A DNA stretch of 64,000 nucleotides. Origin: Bradyrhizobium erythrophlei. GTDB taxonomy: Bacteria; Pseudomonadota; Alphaproteobacteria; Rhizobiales; Xanthobacteraceae. The notes below the pieces were generated by a model. The model saw only the letters and a list, made by a program, of their open reading frames with translations. It was not told where the DNA came from and did no database searches. Each line of letters opens with the position of its first letter. The stretch's first letter is position 1. This document shows, in pieces, positions 8,537-16,263 of this stretch. The position numbers were made by a program, and so were the translations under genes. The stretch spans positions 930,001 to 994,000 of the forward strand of contig NZ_LT670817.1 of NCBI RefSeq assembly GCF_900129425.1, in the 5' to 3' direction.

Positions 8537-9145
8537 ATGCGCAAATTATGGACCGTGCTGGCGGCGCTGGTGATGTTGAGCCTGACCAATTGTGGTTACA
8601 ACGCGATCCAGACCAATGAGGAGCAGGTCAAGTCGGCCTGGTCCGAGGTGCTCAACCAGTACCAGCGGCGCGCCGATCTGGTGCCCAACCTCGTCAATTC
8701 GGTGAAAGGTTTCGCCCAGCAGGAAAAGGATGTGCTGCTCGGGGTGACCAATGCGCGGGCCAAGGTCGGCAGCATCCAGGCGACGCCGGAACTGATCAAC
8801 GATCCCGGCGCCTTCGCCAAGTTCCAGGCCGCGCAGGGCGAACTGACCAGCGCGCTGTCGAAGCTTCTGGTGGTAACCGAGAACTATCCGCAGCTCAAAT
8901 CCGATGCGCTGTTTCGCGACCTGATGGCGCAGCTGGAAGGCACCGAGAACCGCATCACCGTGGCGCGCAATCGCTACATCAAGTCGGTGCAGGATTATAA
9001 TGTCGGGATTCGCACGTTCCCGAACAACCTGACGGCGATGGCGTTCGGATACAAGGAGAAGGTGAACTTTACGGTCGACAACGAGAAGGAAATCTCGACC
9101 GCACCGAAGGTCGACTTCAATCCGGCGCCGGCGCCCGCCAAGTAA
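8537..9145 (+). CDS. lemA: LemA family lipoprotein
   Basis: A 202-residue LemA-family protein. The N-terminus is a lipoprotein signal with lipobox LTNC (C19), so it is probably membrane-anchored facing the periplasm. The body is the long alpha-helical LemA domain, with conserved EEQVKSAWSEVLNQYQRRAD, LVPNLV and a late YN.gIRTFPNNL segment. ATG 8537 has CAGGAG seven bases upstream; a TTG at 8522 is in frame but less likely. It heads a three-gene operon with two TPM-domain genes, a common bacterial pairing whose role (membrane protein quality control or envelope signalling) is not settled. Confidence 0.92.
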   Translation: MRKLWTVLAALVMLSLTNCGYNAIQTNEEQVKSAWSEVLNQYQRRADLVPNLVNSVKGFAQQEKDVLLGVTNARAKVGSIQATPELINDPGAFAKFQAAQGELTSALSKLLVVTENYPQLKSDALFRDLMAQLEGTENRITVARNRYIKSVQDYNVGIRTFPNNLTAMAFGYKEKVNFTVDNEKEISTAPKVDFNPAPAPAK

Positions 9146-9169
9146 TTCGGCAACCGATTGATCACCGCG

Positions 9170-10036
9170 ATGAACGCTGCAAGAGCCTCCATTCTTGCGC
9201 TGCTGATGTGCTGGGCTTTTGCAGCCTTTGCCGACGTCGCGGTGCCGCCGCTTACGGGGCGGGTGGTCGATCAGACCGGGACGCTTTCCAGCGGCGACGT
9301 CGCCTCGCTGACGCAAAGCCTGAAGGATCTGGAAACGCGAAAAGGCAGCCAGGTCGCGGTTTTGATCGTGCCGACGACAGCGCCCGAGACCATCGAGCAA
9401 TATTCAATCCGGGTCGCGGAAGCCTGGAAAATCGGGCGCAGGAAAATCGACGACGGCGCGCTGCTGGTGGTTGCCAAGGACGACCGCAAGCTCCGGATCG
9501 AAGTCGGCTACGGCCTCGAAGGCGCGCTCACCGACGTCAGCGCCCGGCGCATCATCGATGAAGTCATCACGCCGAAATTCCGTAGTGGCGATTTTGCCGG
9601 CGGGATTTCCGCCGGGATCGACCGGATCATCCGGGTGATCGACGGCGAACCGCTGCCGGCGCCGGAGCCGCAGCAGAGTTTCGGCGGCGGCCAGGACCGT
9701 TTCGACATCCTGTTCAATCCCCTCATCATCTTCGCTGTCTTTGTGATCGGCGCGGTGCTGCGCACCGTGCTGGGAAGGCTGATAGGTTCGGTTGCGACCG
9801 GCGGCGTCGTCGGAGTGCTGGCGTGGCTGACCGTGGGATCGCTGGCGTTCTCGGCAATCGCGGCGATGCTGGCCTTCGCCTTCGCGATGTTCGCCGAGAG
9901 CATGGCGTCGTCGAGCGGCCGCGGCGGATTTGTCGGCGGCGGCTCGTTTTCCGGCGGCAGCAGTTCGAGCGACAGCGGCGGGTTCAGCGGCGGTGGCGGC
10001 AGCTTTGGTGGCGGCGGCGCGTCGGGGAGCTGGTAG
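9170..10036 (+). CDS. TPM domain membrane protein (YgcG-like)
   Basis: 288 residues: a signal peptide (1-21), a TPM domain (about 25-160, with GRVVDQTGTLS, LIVPTT and RIEVGYGLEGALTD), then two or three hydrophobic segments (about 180-245) and a C-terminal tail made almost only of Gly and Ser with Phe. TPM domains bind divalent metals or act as acid phosphatases in some members. The tail resembles those of YgcG-type proteins. It starts 24 bases after lemA and is cotranscribed with it and the next gene. A TTG at 9158 is an alternative start; neither has a strong ribosome site. Confidence 0.88.
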   Translation: MNAARASILALLMCWAFAAFADVAVPPLTGRVVDQTGTLSSGDVASLTQSLKDLETRKGSQVAVLIVPTTAPETIEQYSIRVAEAWKIGRRKIDDGALLVVAKDDRKLRIEVGYGLEGALTDVSARRIIDEVITPKFRSGDFAGGISAGIDRIIRVIDGEPLPAPEPQQSFGGGQDRFDILFNPLIIFAVFVIGAVLRTVLGRLIGSVATGGVVGVLAWLTVGSLAFSAIAAMLAFAFAMFAESMASSSGRGGFVGGGSFSGGSSSSDSGGFSGGGGSFGGGGASGSW

Positions 10037-10037
10037 C

Positions 10038-10535
10038 ATGGGCATCAAACGCATCGGCAGGCATCTTCTCGAACACCATTGGCGGGTGCGGCGGATCTTT
10101 ACGCCCGCCGTGCTGGCCGCGATCGAACAGGCGATCAAGGCGGGCGAGGCCACCCATTCCGGGCAAAGCCGCTTTGTCGTCGAAGGTGCGCTCGACGGCG
10201 TGCCGCTGTTCAAGAATCAATCGGCGCGGGAGCGTGCGCTGGATATTTTTTCGCATCTGCGAATCTGGGACACCGCCCACAACAGCGGCGTGCTGATCTA
10301 TCTGCTGCTGGCCGACCGCCAGGTCGAGATCATTGCCGACCGCGGCATCGACGCCAAGGTCGGCGCCGCCGGCTGGGAAAAAATCTGCGCCGACATGGAG
10401 ACGGAGTTCAGCAGCGGAAATTTCGAGCGCGGCGTCATCCAGGGGATTGAAGCGGTGTCGCGACAGCTGGCGGCGCATTTTCCGAAGCATGGGGCAGGGA
10501 AGAACGAACTGCCGGATGCGCCGGTGGTGATGTGA
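10038..10535 (+). CDS. Second TPM domain protein, without signal peptide
   Basis: A 165-residue TPM-domain protein (LLADRQVEIIADRGIDAKV, GNFERGVIQGIEAV) starting one base after the stop of the preceding TPM gene, so translation is probably coupled. It has no signal peptide and no transmembrane segment, so its TPM domain should be cytosolic whereas that of its neighbour is periplasmic. Family B repeat copy 2 follows directly and may form the end of the operon. Confidence 0.85.
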   Translation: MGIKRIGRHLLEHHWRVRRIFTPAVLAAIEQAIKAGEATHSGQSRFVVEGALDGVPLFKNQSARERALDIFSHLRIWDTAHNSGVLIYLLLADRQVEIIADRGIDAKVGAAGWEKICADMETEFSSGNFERGVIQGIEAVSRQLAAHFPKHGAGKNELPDAPVVM

Positions 10536-10542
10536 AATAACT

Positions 10543-10624
10543 GTCATTCCGGGGCGCGAGTGAAACGAGCGAACCCGGAATCTCGAGATTCCGGGTTCGC
10601 GCTGGCGCGCGCCCCGGAATGACG
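10543..10624. repeat. Palindromic repeat, family B copy 2
   Basis: Same layout as copy 1: GTCATTCCGGGGCGCG, the central palindrome CGGAATCTCGAGATTCCG, and CGCGCCCCGGAATGAC. It lies between the convergent TPM operon and the MBL hydrolase gene. Confidence 0.88.
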
Positions 10625-10679
10625 GCGGGTGGTTGAAGGCCCACGCCTTGATCGAAGACCGATGCGCCCGAAAAACGAA

Positions 10680-11492
10680 TCAGCCGTCGTCGAGCTTGTT
10701 GAGATCACGCACCGATTGCATGATGGGCTCGAAGTTCGACCGCGCGTCGAGCGCGTCGAACAGTTGCGCGGTGTCCGACAGCAGCCCGTGCGATCGCGCA
10801 ATCGCGATCCGGACGTCGTCCTGCGGCGTATCGGACAACCGGCCGTGTCCCGACAGCAGGATTCTGGAATTCAAGCCCTTCAGCCGCTCCAGCGACTGGA
10901 TATAGTCGCTGATGCTGCCCGATCCGAACACGCCGCCCATCACGCCGCCGGGCATCAGGGTGTCGGCGGCAAACAGCAGTCCCTGGTCCTGATCGAACAG
11001 GCTGATGCAGGCCGAAGTGTGCCCCGGGGTGTACATCACGTCGAGGCGGAAATTGCCGAGGTCGATCAGGTTGCCCTCTTCCAGCCAGATGTCCACATTG
11101 ATCGGCACGTCCGGCTCGTTGAACATCTTGCGCAGCATCGAGAAGTCGTCGCGCAGCATGATCTTGTTGGCGGCCAGCCGATGCGCGGCAATGATGGTTC
11201 GACCGCCGAAATGCCAGGCGGCGCCGATGTGATCGAGATGTTCGTGGCTGAGGATCACCATGTCGATCTTGTCCGGCGGACAGCCGACATGATGCAGGCA
11301 TTCCAGCAACGCGGGGAAGTTCGACGACAGCCCGACATCGATCATGATGGTGCGGGATTTGCCGCGCACCAGATAGGCGTTGGCGGCCCGATTCTTGAAA
11401 CGGATCTGGTAGACGTCTTCGCTCGCCTGGATCAGCGAGCAGACGTCGTTGTTCAGCAGGATCGGAAACGGGCTCGGCTTGCGGTCGCTCAT
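10680..11492 (-). CDS. MBL fold metallo-hydrolase
   Basis: A 270-residue metallo-beta-lactamase-fold hydrolase with the metal motif HEHLDH (H83, H85, D87, H88), the third-site histidine in YTPGHTSA (near 160), the bridging Asp in FAADTL and a late LSGHGRLS. This set fits a general thiolester or lactone hydrolase of the glyoxalase II-like group; the substrate is unknown. Its ATG overlaps the stop of the upstream cyclic-nucleotide-binding gene (ATGA), so the two are translationally coupled. Confidence 0.88.
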   Translation of the reverse strand: MSDRKPSPFPILLNNDVCSLIQASEDVYQIRFKNRAANAYLVRGKSRTIMIDVGLSSNFPALLECLHHVGCPPDKIDMVILSHEHLDHIGAAWHFGGRTIIAAHRLAANKIMLRDDFSMLRKMFNEPDVPINVDIWLEEGNLIDLGNFRLDVMYTPGHTSACISLFDQDQGLLFAADTLMPGGVMGGVFGSGSISDYIQSLERLKGLNSRILLSGHGRLSDTPQDDVRIAIARSHGLLSDTAQLFDALDARSNFEPIMQSVRDLNKLDDG

Positions 11493-11860
11493 GGGTTGGC
11501 CGCCTTGAAGGTGACGGCATTGGACGCCCGCAGCCGCTTGCTCAGCGCATCCATGATCATCAGCGCAAACGCCGGCTGCTGGCTGACAAGATACACGAAG
11601 CGGGCATGATTGATCCGCATCACGCGGGTGTTGGGCGCGGCGGCGATCGCGGTCGCCGAACGGGAGGAGCCGTCGATCACGGCCATCTCGCCGAAGAATT
11701 CGCCCTTGCCGAGCGTCACGATGACGGTCTTGGTGGCGCCGCTGATCTTGACGATGTCGATCTTGCCGTCGAGCACCACGAACAGCTCGCGGCCGGTCGA
11801 GCCTTCCTCGAAGATCACGTCGTCCACATCAAATTCGTTGATGCATTTTTCGATGGCCAT
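11489..11860 (-). CDS. Small cyclic nucleotide-binding domain protein
   Basis: 123 residues, almost entirely one cNMP-binding beta-barrel. The phosphate-binding cassette reads GEFFGEMAVIDGSSRSATA, with the Glu and Arg that contact the cyclic phosphate and ribose. There is no helix-turn-helix or other effector domain, so it is a stand-alone sensor rather than a CRP-type regulator. The ATG at 11860 has GGGGAG at the right spacing; longer in-frame starts at 11896 and 11962 lack one. It is coupled to the downstream MBL hydrolase, which may be its partner. A class III adenylate cyclase lies about 18 kb away. Confidence 0.85.
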   Translation of the reverse strand: MAIEKCINEFDVDDVIFEEGSTGRELFVVLDGKIDIVKISGATKTVIVTLGKGEFFGEMAVIDGSSRSATAIAAAPNTRVMRINHARFVYLVSQQPAFALMIMDALSKRLRASNAVTFKAANP

Positions 11861-12108
11861 GGAGCTCCCCGCCTTCTGGCTGGTCTGCCCGTCCATGTTA
11901 ATCGGGAAATACGACGGCGCAAACGATGCATCGGGGCGGTAGGCAGTTCCGCAGGGCAGCATAAGCCAGGGTTGCCGCCGCTGCCTTCGGCGGTTGAGCG
12001 GGGCCCTACCGGACGATTTCCTAAAATTTCGGTAAGCGCGGCTGCCGGTAACGATTTCGCAAGCAATGAAAGGTTACCAAATAGTCAACCTTTAATGGAG
12101 GTTTTGAC

Positions 12109-13089
12109 GTGAACGAGCAACAGGCCGAGCAGACCAGCGTTGAACCGGGTTCCCTCAATGCCGGGCCAGCCGCTCCCACTTTGTCGGACGCGCAAAACGA
12201 GCCGGTGGCGGCTTCGATACAGGCGTCGGCGCCGATCGACGCTCCGGATCTCGTGCCCGAGCAGGACGCCGCGGTGGAACCCGCCAAGGCGGATGCCGCC
12301 AAGGCCGATGCTCCCAAAGTAGAAGCGCCCAAAACAGCCGCGCCCAAGGCAGATGCGCCGCGCACCCCCGGCAAGCTCATGATCATGTCGCCGGACGATC
12401 GGGCTTGGGGCAACCATGACGACGCCGCCCCGGAACTGGAGCGCGAGCCTGCTCAGGGCATGTTCGGCAAGCGCGGGCTCGCCGCACTGGCGGCCGTGGT
12501 CGCGTTGGCGGTAGTTGCAGGCGCGCTCGGCGGCGTGCTGGCAACCGCCAGTCTTTCGCATTCTGTCGGCGATGACACCGCGACCTCAGGCAATCGTGCG
12601 CTCGAAGCTTCCGTGGCGCGGATCGATGCCGACGTGCTGGCGCTCAGGGCCAGCGTCGAACATACCTCCAAAATGGGCATGGCCCAGTTCAACAAGACCA
12701 GCGACCGCCTCGACAAGCTCGAGAAGGCGCAGTTGGAGCCGGCCGCCAGGCTCGCCAAGCTCAGCGAGGCCGTGGACAAGCTCCGCGCCGCGCCGCCCGC
12801 TGCTCCCGTGCCGGTCGCCGCAGCGCCGGCTGCGCCGAAGGAAGTCACGGGCTCGATTTCGCCGCCGGCGGTGGCGGCGCCCAAGGTCGAGGTGGCGAGG
12901 CTGCCGACCGTGGAAGGCTGGCTGCTGCGTGACGTCGCCAATGGCGGCGCGCTGATCGAAGGCCGGCTGGGAATCTTCGAGGTATATGCCGGCGATCCCG
13001 TGCCGGGCCTCGGCCGGGTCGACGCTATCCGCCGCCAGGATGGCCGCTGGGTGGTCGTGACCAGCAGGGGTCTGATCGTCGCGCGCTAA
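12109..13089 (+). CDS. Bitopic membrane protein with Ala/Lys/Pro-rich N-terminus, unknown function
   Basis: 326 residues. The first 90 or so are low-complexity Ala/Pro/Lys/Asp repeats (PKADA-, AKADA- units) and likely disordered. One transmembrane helix follows (about 121-147). Then comes a helical, probably coiled-coil stretch (about 165-225, RIDADVLALRASVEH, DRLDKLEKAQ), an Ala/Pro linker, and a compact C-terminal domain (about 275-326: GWLLRDVANGGALIEG, PGLGRVDAIRRQDGRWVVVT). The topology resembles a spacer protein spanning the periplasm. The start is GTG 12109 with TGGAGG seven bases upstream. It is not recognised as a named family. Confidence 0.75.
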   Translation: MNEQQAEQTSVEPGSLNAGPAAPTLSDAQNEPVAASIQASAPIDAPDLVPEQDAAVEPAKADAAKADAPKVEAPKTAAPKADAPRTPGKLMIMSPDDRAWGNHDDAAPELEREPAQGMFGKRGLAALAAVVALAVVAGALGGVLATASLSHSVGDDTATSGNRALEASVARIDADVLALRASVEHTSKMGMAQFNKTSDRLDKLEKAQLEPAARLAKLSEAVDKLRAAPPAAPVPVAAAPAAPKEVTGSISPPAVAAPKVEVARLPTVEGWLLRDVANGGALIEGRLGIFEVYAGDPVPGLGRVDAIRRQDGRWVVVTSRGLIVAR

Positions 13090-13090
13090 A

Positions 13091-13110
13091 GCTTCACCGC
13101 GACGTGAAGC
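13091..13110. terminator. Hairpin directly after the bitopic membrane protein gene
   Basis: GCTTCAC-CGCGAC-GTGAAGC begins one base after the TAA. It has a perfect seven-pair stem with a six-base loop but no following T run, so it may be a processing or stability hairpin rather than an intrinsic terminator. Confidence 0.4.
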
Positions 13111-13237
13111 GATGGTTCCGCTGCATCCTGATTGCCGCGAGACAGCCTGACGGCTTTTCGGCTATTTTCCGGAGTAGAAAACGCTGCCCGCAAGACGCTT
13201 TGTTGTGGCGTCTTCGGTCGGCGGCGTTGGTCGGGAA

Positions 13238-14806
13238 ATGAGCCCTGTGTTGCGATTTCTTGGTGCGGTCTTGATCCTTCTCGCCGGCGTGCTGCCTGTG
13301 CGTCACGCACAAAGCGCAGCTGCGCTGGAACGTGGCGCCGCGATTACCGATCCCGAAGGCTTGCGCGAACTCGATCGCGAAAGATTTGGCCTCGGCCGCA
13401 TCCTGCTGCCGGCAGCATCGGTTGACGTTCCTCTGGACAACAGCCAGTTGTTCGCGCTGCCGTCGATGGCTCCGGTCCGCAAGGCGCTGGACGATGAGTT
13501 CGACCGATACATCGCTAGGCACAAAGCCGATCTTCCGAACGAAACCATCGGTGTCGGAAGTTCCTTCGATTTTCAGCTGTTCGATCGCGCGCTGCTGTAT
13601 TCGGATCATTCGCGCTTCGTGCTTTCGGGCATCGTCAACCGGATGGACCGCGCCTATGTCTCGCCGGACACGTGCGGTGAAATCCGGCTGATCTATCGCC
13701 TGACGCGGACCGACGTGGCCGAGGCGGCCGACGCCGTGGCCTCGCCGCGGCTGCCGATGACCCTCAACGTCGTGCTGAAAGCCAAAGGCGCGATCGATGC
13801 CGGCGCCAAGGCGATCACCTGTTCCGAGATCGCCCGCCGCTGGCTCGCAGCCGGCGATCTGTCGGTTACCGGCGCGGAGCTCGCGGCCAAACTGACCTCG
13901 AACGACGGTCCGCTGGAATTGATCGGGCCTGAAAATGTCTACCGCATCGAGACCAATCTCCAGATCGCGCATGCGCCGAAATCCGCGATCCGCGATTTCC
14001 GCACCGACTATCTCCTGAAGGTGTTCGATTACAACGCGCAGTCGCAGGGGTTCGAGGAAGCGCCGCTGGAGAACCAGATCGACCGCGAGCGGATTCTGAC
14101 GGACCAGAACCTCAGGCGCGACTTCAAGGCGTGGCTCCTTGACCCCCGGCATTTCGCCGAACTGGATCGCGGCACGATATTGATCCCGGACAAATTTCTT
14201 GCCCGCGGCGCGGTCGCCCCGACCCCGGTCGGATTTGGGGCATCGAACCTGCAGCCGGAATTCGGCCTGGTGCAGGGCGATGACACGGCGGCCGAGCCGG
14301 TGTTCAAGGAAACCGATGTCGTTGCGGCATTGAAGAAGGCGGCGGAAAGCGGCGTCAGCTTGCAAAATATCCGCTCCGTCGCCGGCTTCGAGCGCCGGCT
14401 CAACGACGTCACCTGCGCGGGCTGCCACCAAACCCGCGGCATCGGCGGCTTCCATTTCTCCGGCGTCGACTGGATGGCAGCCAGGCCCGACAATTCAACC
14501 GTGGTGCCGGCGTCGCCGCATTTCTTCGGTGACCAGATCCGTCGCCGCGATATCCTCGCCTCGCTGCGCGACAATAGGCGCCCGGATTACTCCCGCGGCT
14601 TCTCCAGCCGACCGCAATTGCGCGGTAGCCGCGAACTTGCGGGCACCGAATATGATGACGGCTGGGGCGCGCATTGTTATCTCAAGCGACCAAACAACGC
14701 CGACAATGACAGCAGCTTCAAATCGTGGAGCTGCGCCGCAGGGCTCGCCTGCCAGGCCGTCGACAAGGCCTCGCGCATGGGGATGTGCTTCGTCAAAAGC
14801 CAGTAG
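13238..14806 (+). CDS. Exported c-type haem protein of unknown function
   Basis: 522 residues with an N-terminal signal peptide (about 1-28) and a single late haem c motif CAGCH (C393, C396, H397). The first 380 residues match nothing I can name. The C-terminal 40 residues hold four cysteines (HCYLKRP, WSCAAGLACQ, GMCFV), suggesting a disulfide-bonded cap. It is probably a periplasmic oxidase or electron carrier; large haem proteins of this layout often escape annotation. The start ATG 13238 is preceded by TCGGGAA. It stands alone, followed by 118 bases before the FAD monooxygenase gene. Confidence 0.72.
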   Translation: MSPVLRFLGAVLILLAGVLPVRHAQSAAALERGAAITDPEGLRELDRERFGLGRILLPAASVDVPLDNSQLFALPSMAPVRKALDDEFDRYIARHKADLPNETIGVGSSFDFQLFDRALLYSDHSRFVLSGIVNRMDRAYVSPDTCGEIRLIYRLTRTDVAEAADAVASPRLPMTLNVVLKAKGAIDAGAKAITCSEIARRWLAAGDLSVTGAELAAKLTSNDGPLELIGPENVYRIETNLQIAHAPKSAIRDFRTDYLLKVFDYNAQSQGFEEAPLENQIDRERILTDQNLRRDFKAWLLDPRHFAELDRGTILIPDKFLARGAVAPTPVGFGASNLQPEFGLVQGDDTAAEPVFKETDVVAALKKAAESGVSLQNIRSVAGFERRLNDVTCAGCHQTRGIGGFHFSGVDWMAARPDNSTVVPASPHFFGDQIRRRDILASLRDNRRPDYSRGFSSRPQLRGSRELAGTEYDDGWGAHCYLKRPNNADNDSSFKSWSCAAGLACQAVDKASRMGMCFVKSQ

Positions 14807-14924
14807 AACAGCGCTTGCGATGGTGCGACTGCCAGATTGACAGTGGTCTCACTAATCGTGTTCTGTTGACCCGAAATTCGCGAAAAGCGGCGCGGGCGTG
14901 CCAACGCACACCGGGGAAGGAAAC

Positions 14925-16163
14925 ATGGACGATATCATTATCGTCGGCGCCGGTGTCGGTGGGCTGACGCTTGGGCTTGCGCTGCACGCGGCCGGTATTC
15001 CCTGCCGGATCTTCGAGTCGGCCGCCGAAATCAGGCCGATCGGCGTCGGCATCAATCTGCTGCCGCATGCCACCAGGGAACTTGCAAGCCTCGGACTCGA
15101 GGCTGATCTGGCGAAGGTCGCGATCACGACCACCGACGCGACCTTCTTCAATCGCTTCGGCCAGTTGATCTATCAGGAGCCGCTGGGACGCGCGGCCGGG
15201 TACGATCATCCGCAATTCTCTGTTCATCGCGGCGACCTGCAGATGGTATTGCTTGACGCCTTCCGCGCGCGCGCCGGCAGCGACCGGCTTCTTACCAGCC
15301 ATTATTGCACGGGCGTCGATCAGGACGAGTCCGGCGTCAGCGTGCATTTTTCCGACGGGGCGGGCGGCGCCCACCGCAGCACCATCCGCGGTCGCATGGC
15401 GATCGCCTGCGACGGCATCAACTCGGCGATCCGCAAGCAGTTTTTTCCCGGCGAGGGCGAGCCACGCTATTCCGGCGTCAATATGTGGCGCGGCGTGACG
15501 CGATGGAAGCCGATCCTGTCCGGCGCCAGCATGGTGCGGGCGGGATGGCTGTCGCATGGCAAGATGGTGATCTATCCGATTCGTCCGGCCTCCGAGGCGG
15601 ACGGGCTGCAGCTCATCAACTGGGTGGCTGAAATCGAAACGCCAATCTACCGCAAGCGCGACTGGAATCGGCCGGGCTCGATCGAGGATTTCATCGGCGC
15701 CTTCGCCGACTGGCATTTCGACTGGCTCGATGTCCCGGCGCTGATTCGCGCCGCCGACAGCGTGCTGGAATTTCCGATGGTCGATCAGGATCCGCTGCCG
15801 CGCTGGAGTTTTGGCCGAGTAACCTTGCTCGGCGACGCCGCTCACCCGATGGTGCCGCGCGGCTCCAACGGCGCCGGCCAGGCCATTCTGGATGCACGCG
15901 CGCTGACATCGGCGCTGCTCGAAAACAATGATCCGGTTGCCGCACTCGCCTCTTACGAGAAACAACGTCTTGAGGCGACCACGCGCATCGTCCTGACCAA
16001 CCGCACCAATCCGCCCGACGCGATCCTGCGCGAGGTGTTCCAGCGCACCAACGATCAGCCTTTCGCTGCGATCGACGACGTTATCAGCCGCGATGAGCTG
16101 GTCGCCTTGTCCGAAGGCTACAAGCGAATTGCGGGCTATTCGAAGGAAGCGTTGCGAAGGTAA
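14925..16163 (+). CDS. FAD-dependent aromatic monooxygenase
   Basis: A 412-residue class A flavoprotein hydroxylase. Features: the FAD dinucleotide motif GAGVGGLTLGLAL near the N-terminus, the CDGINSAIR (DG) motif near residue 165 and GDAAHPM with surrounding residues near 300. Such enzymes hydroxylate aromatic acids or phenolics using NAD(P)H and O2. Overall it resembles 'flavin-dependent oxidoreductase' members close to PhzS and 6-hydroxynicotinate-type hydroxylases; the substrate is not fixed. ATG 14925 has GGGGAAGG upstream. The aromatic-acid MFS transporter gene follows after 100 bases, suggesting joint uptake and hydroxylation of one aromatic compound. Confidence 0.85.
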   Translation: MDDIIIVGAGVGGLTLGLALHAAGIPCRIFESAAEIRPIGVGINLLPHATRELASLGLEADLAKVAITTTDATFFNRFGQLIYQEPLGRAAGYDHPQFSVHRGDLQMVLLDAFRARAGSDRLLTSHYCTGVDQDESGVSVHFSDGAGGAHRSTIRGRMAIACDGINSAIRKQFFPGEGEPRYSGVNMWRGVTRWKPILSGASMVRAGWLSHGKMVIYPIRPASEADGLQLINWVAEIETPIYRKRDWNRPGSIEDFIGAFADWHFDWLDVPALIRAADSVLEFPMVDQDPLPRWSFGRVTLLGDAAHPMVPRGSNGAGQAILDARALTSALLENNDPVAALASYEKQRLEATTRIVLTNRTNPPDAILREVFQRTNDQPFAAIDDVISRDELVALSEGYKRIAGYSKEALRR

Positions 16164-16263
16164 GGAGGCGAAAAACCGTGCCGGTTTCGCCGAATCCGCG
16201 CTAGGCTATCGCGATAAACAAGCGGCCGGCAAGAACCGCGATCCGGATTTCAGGGGAGGGATA

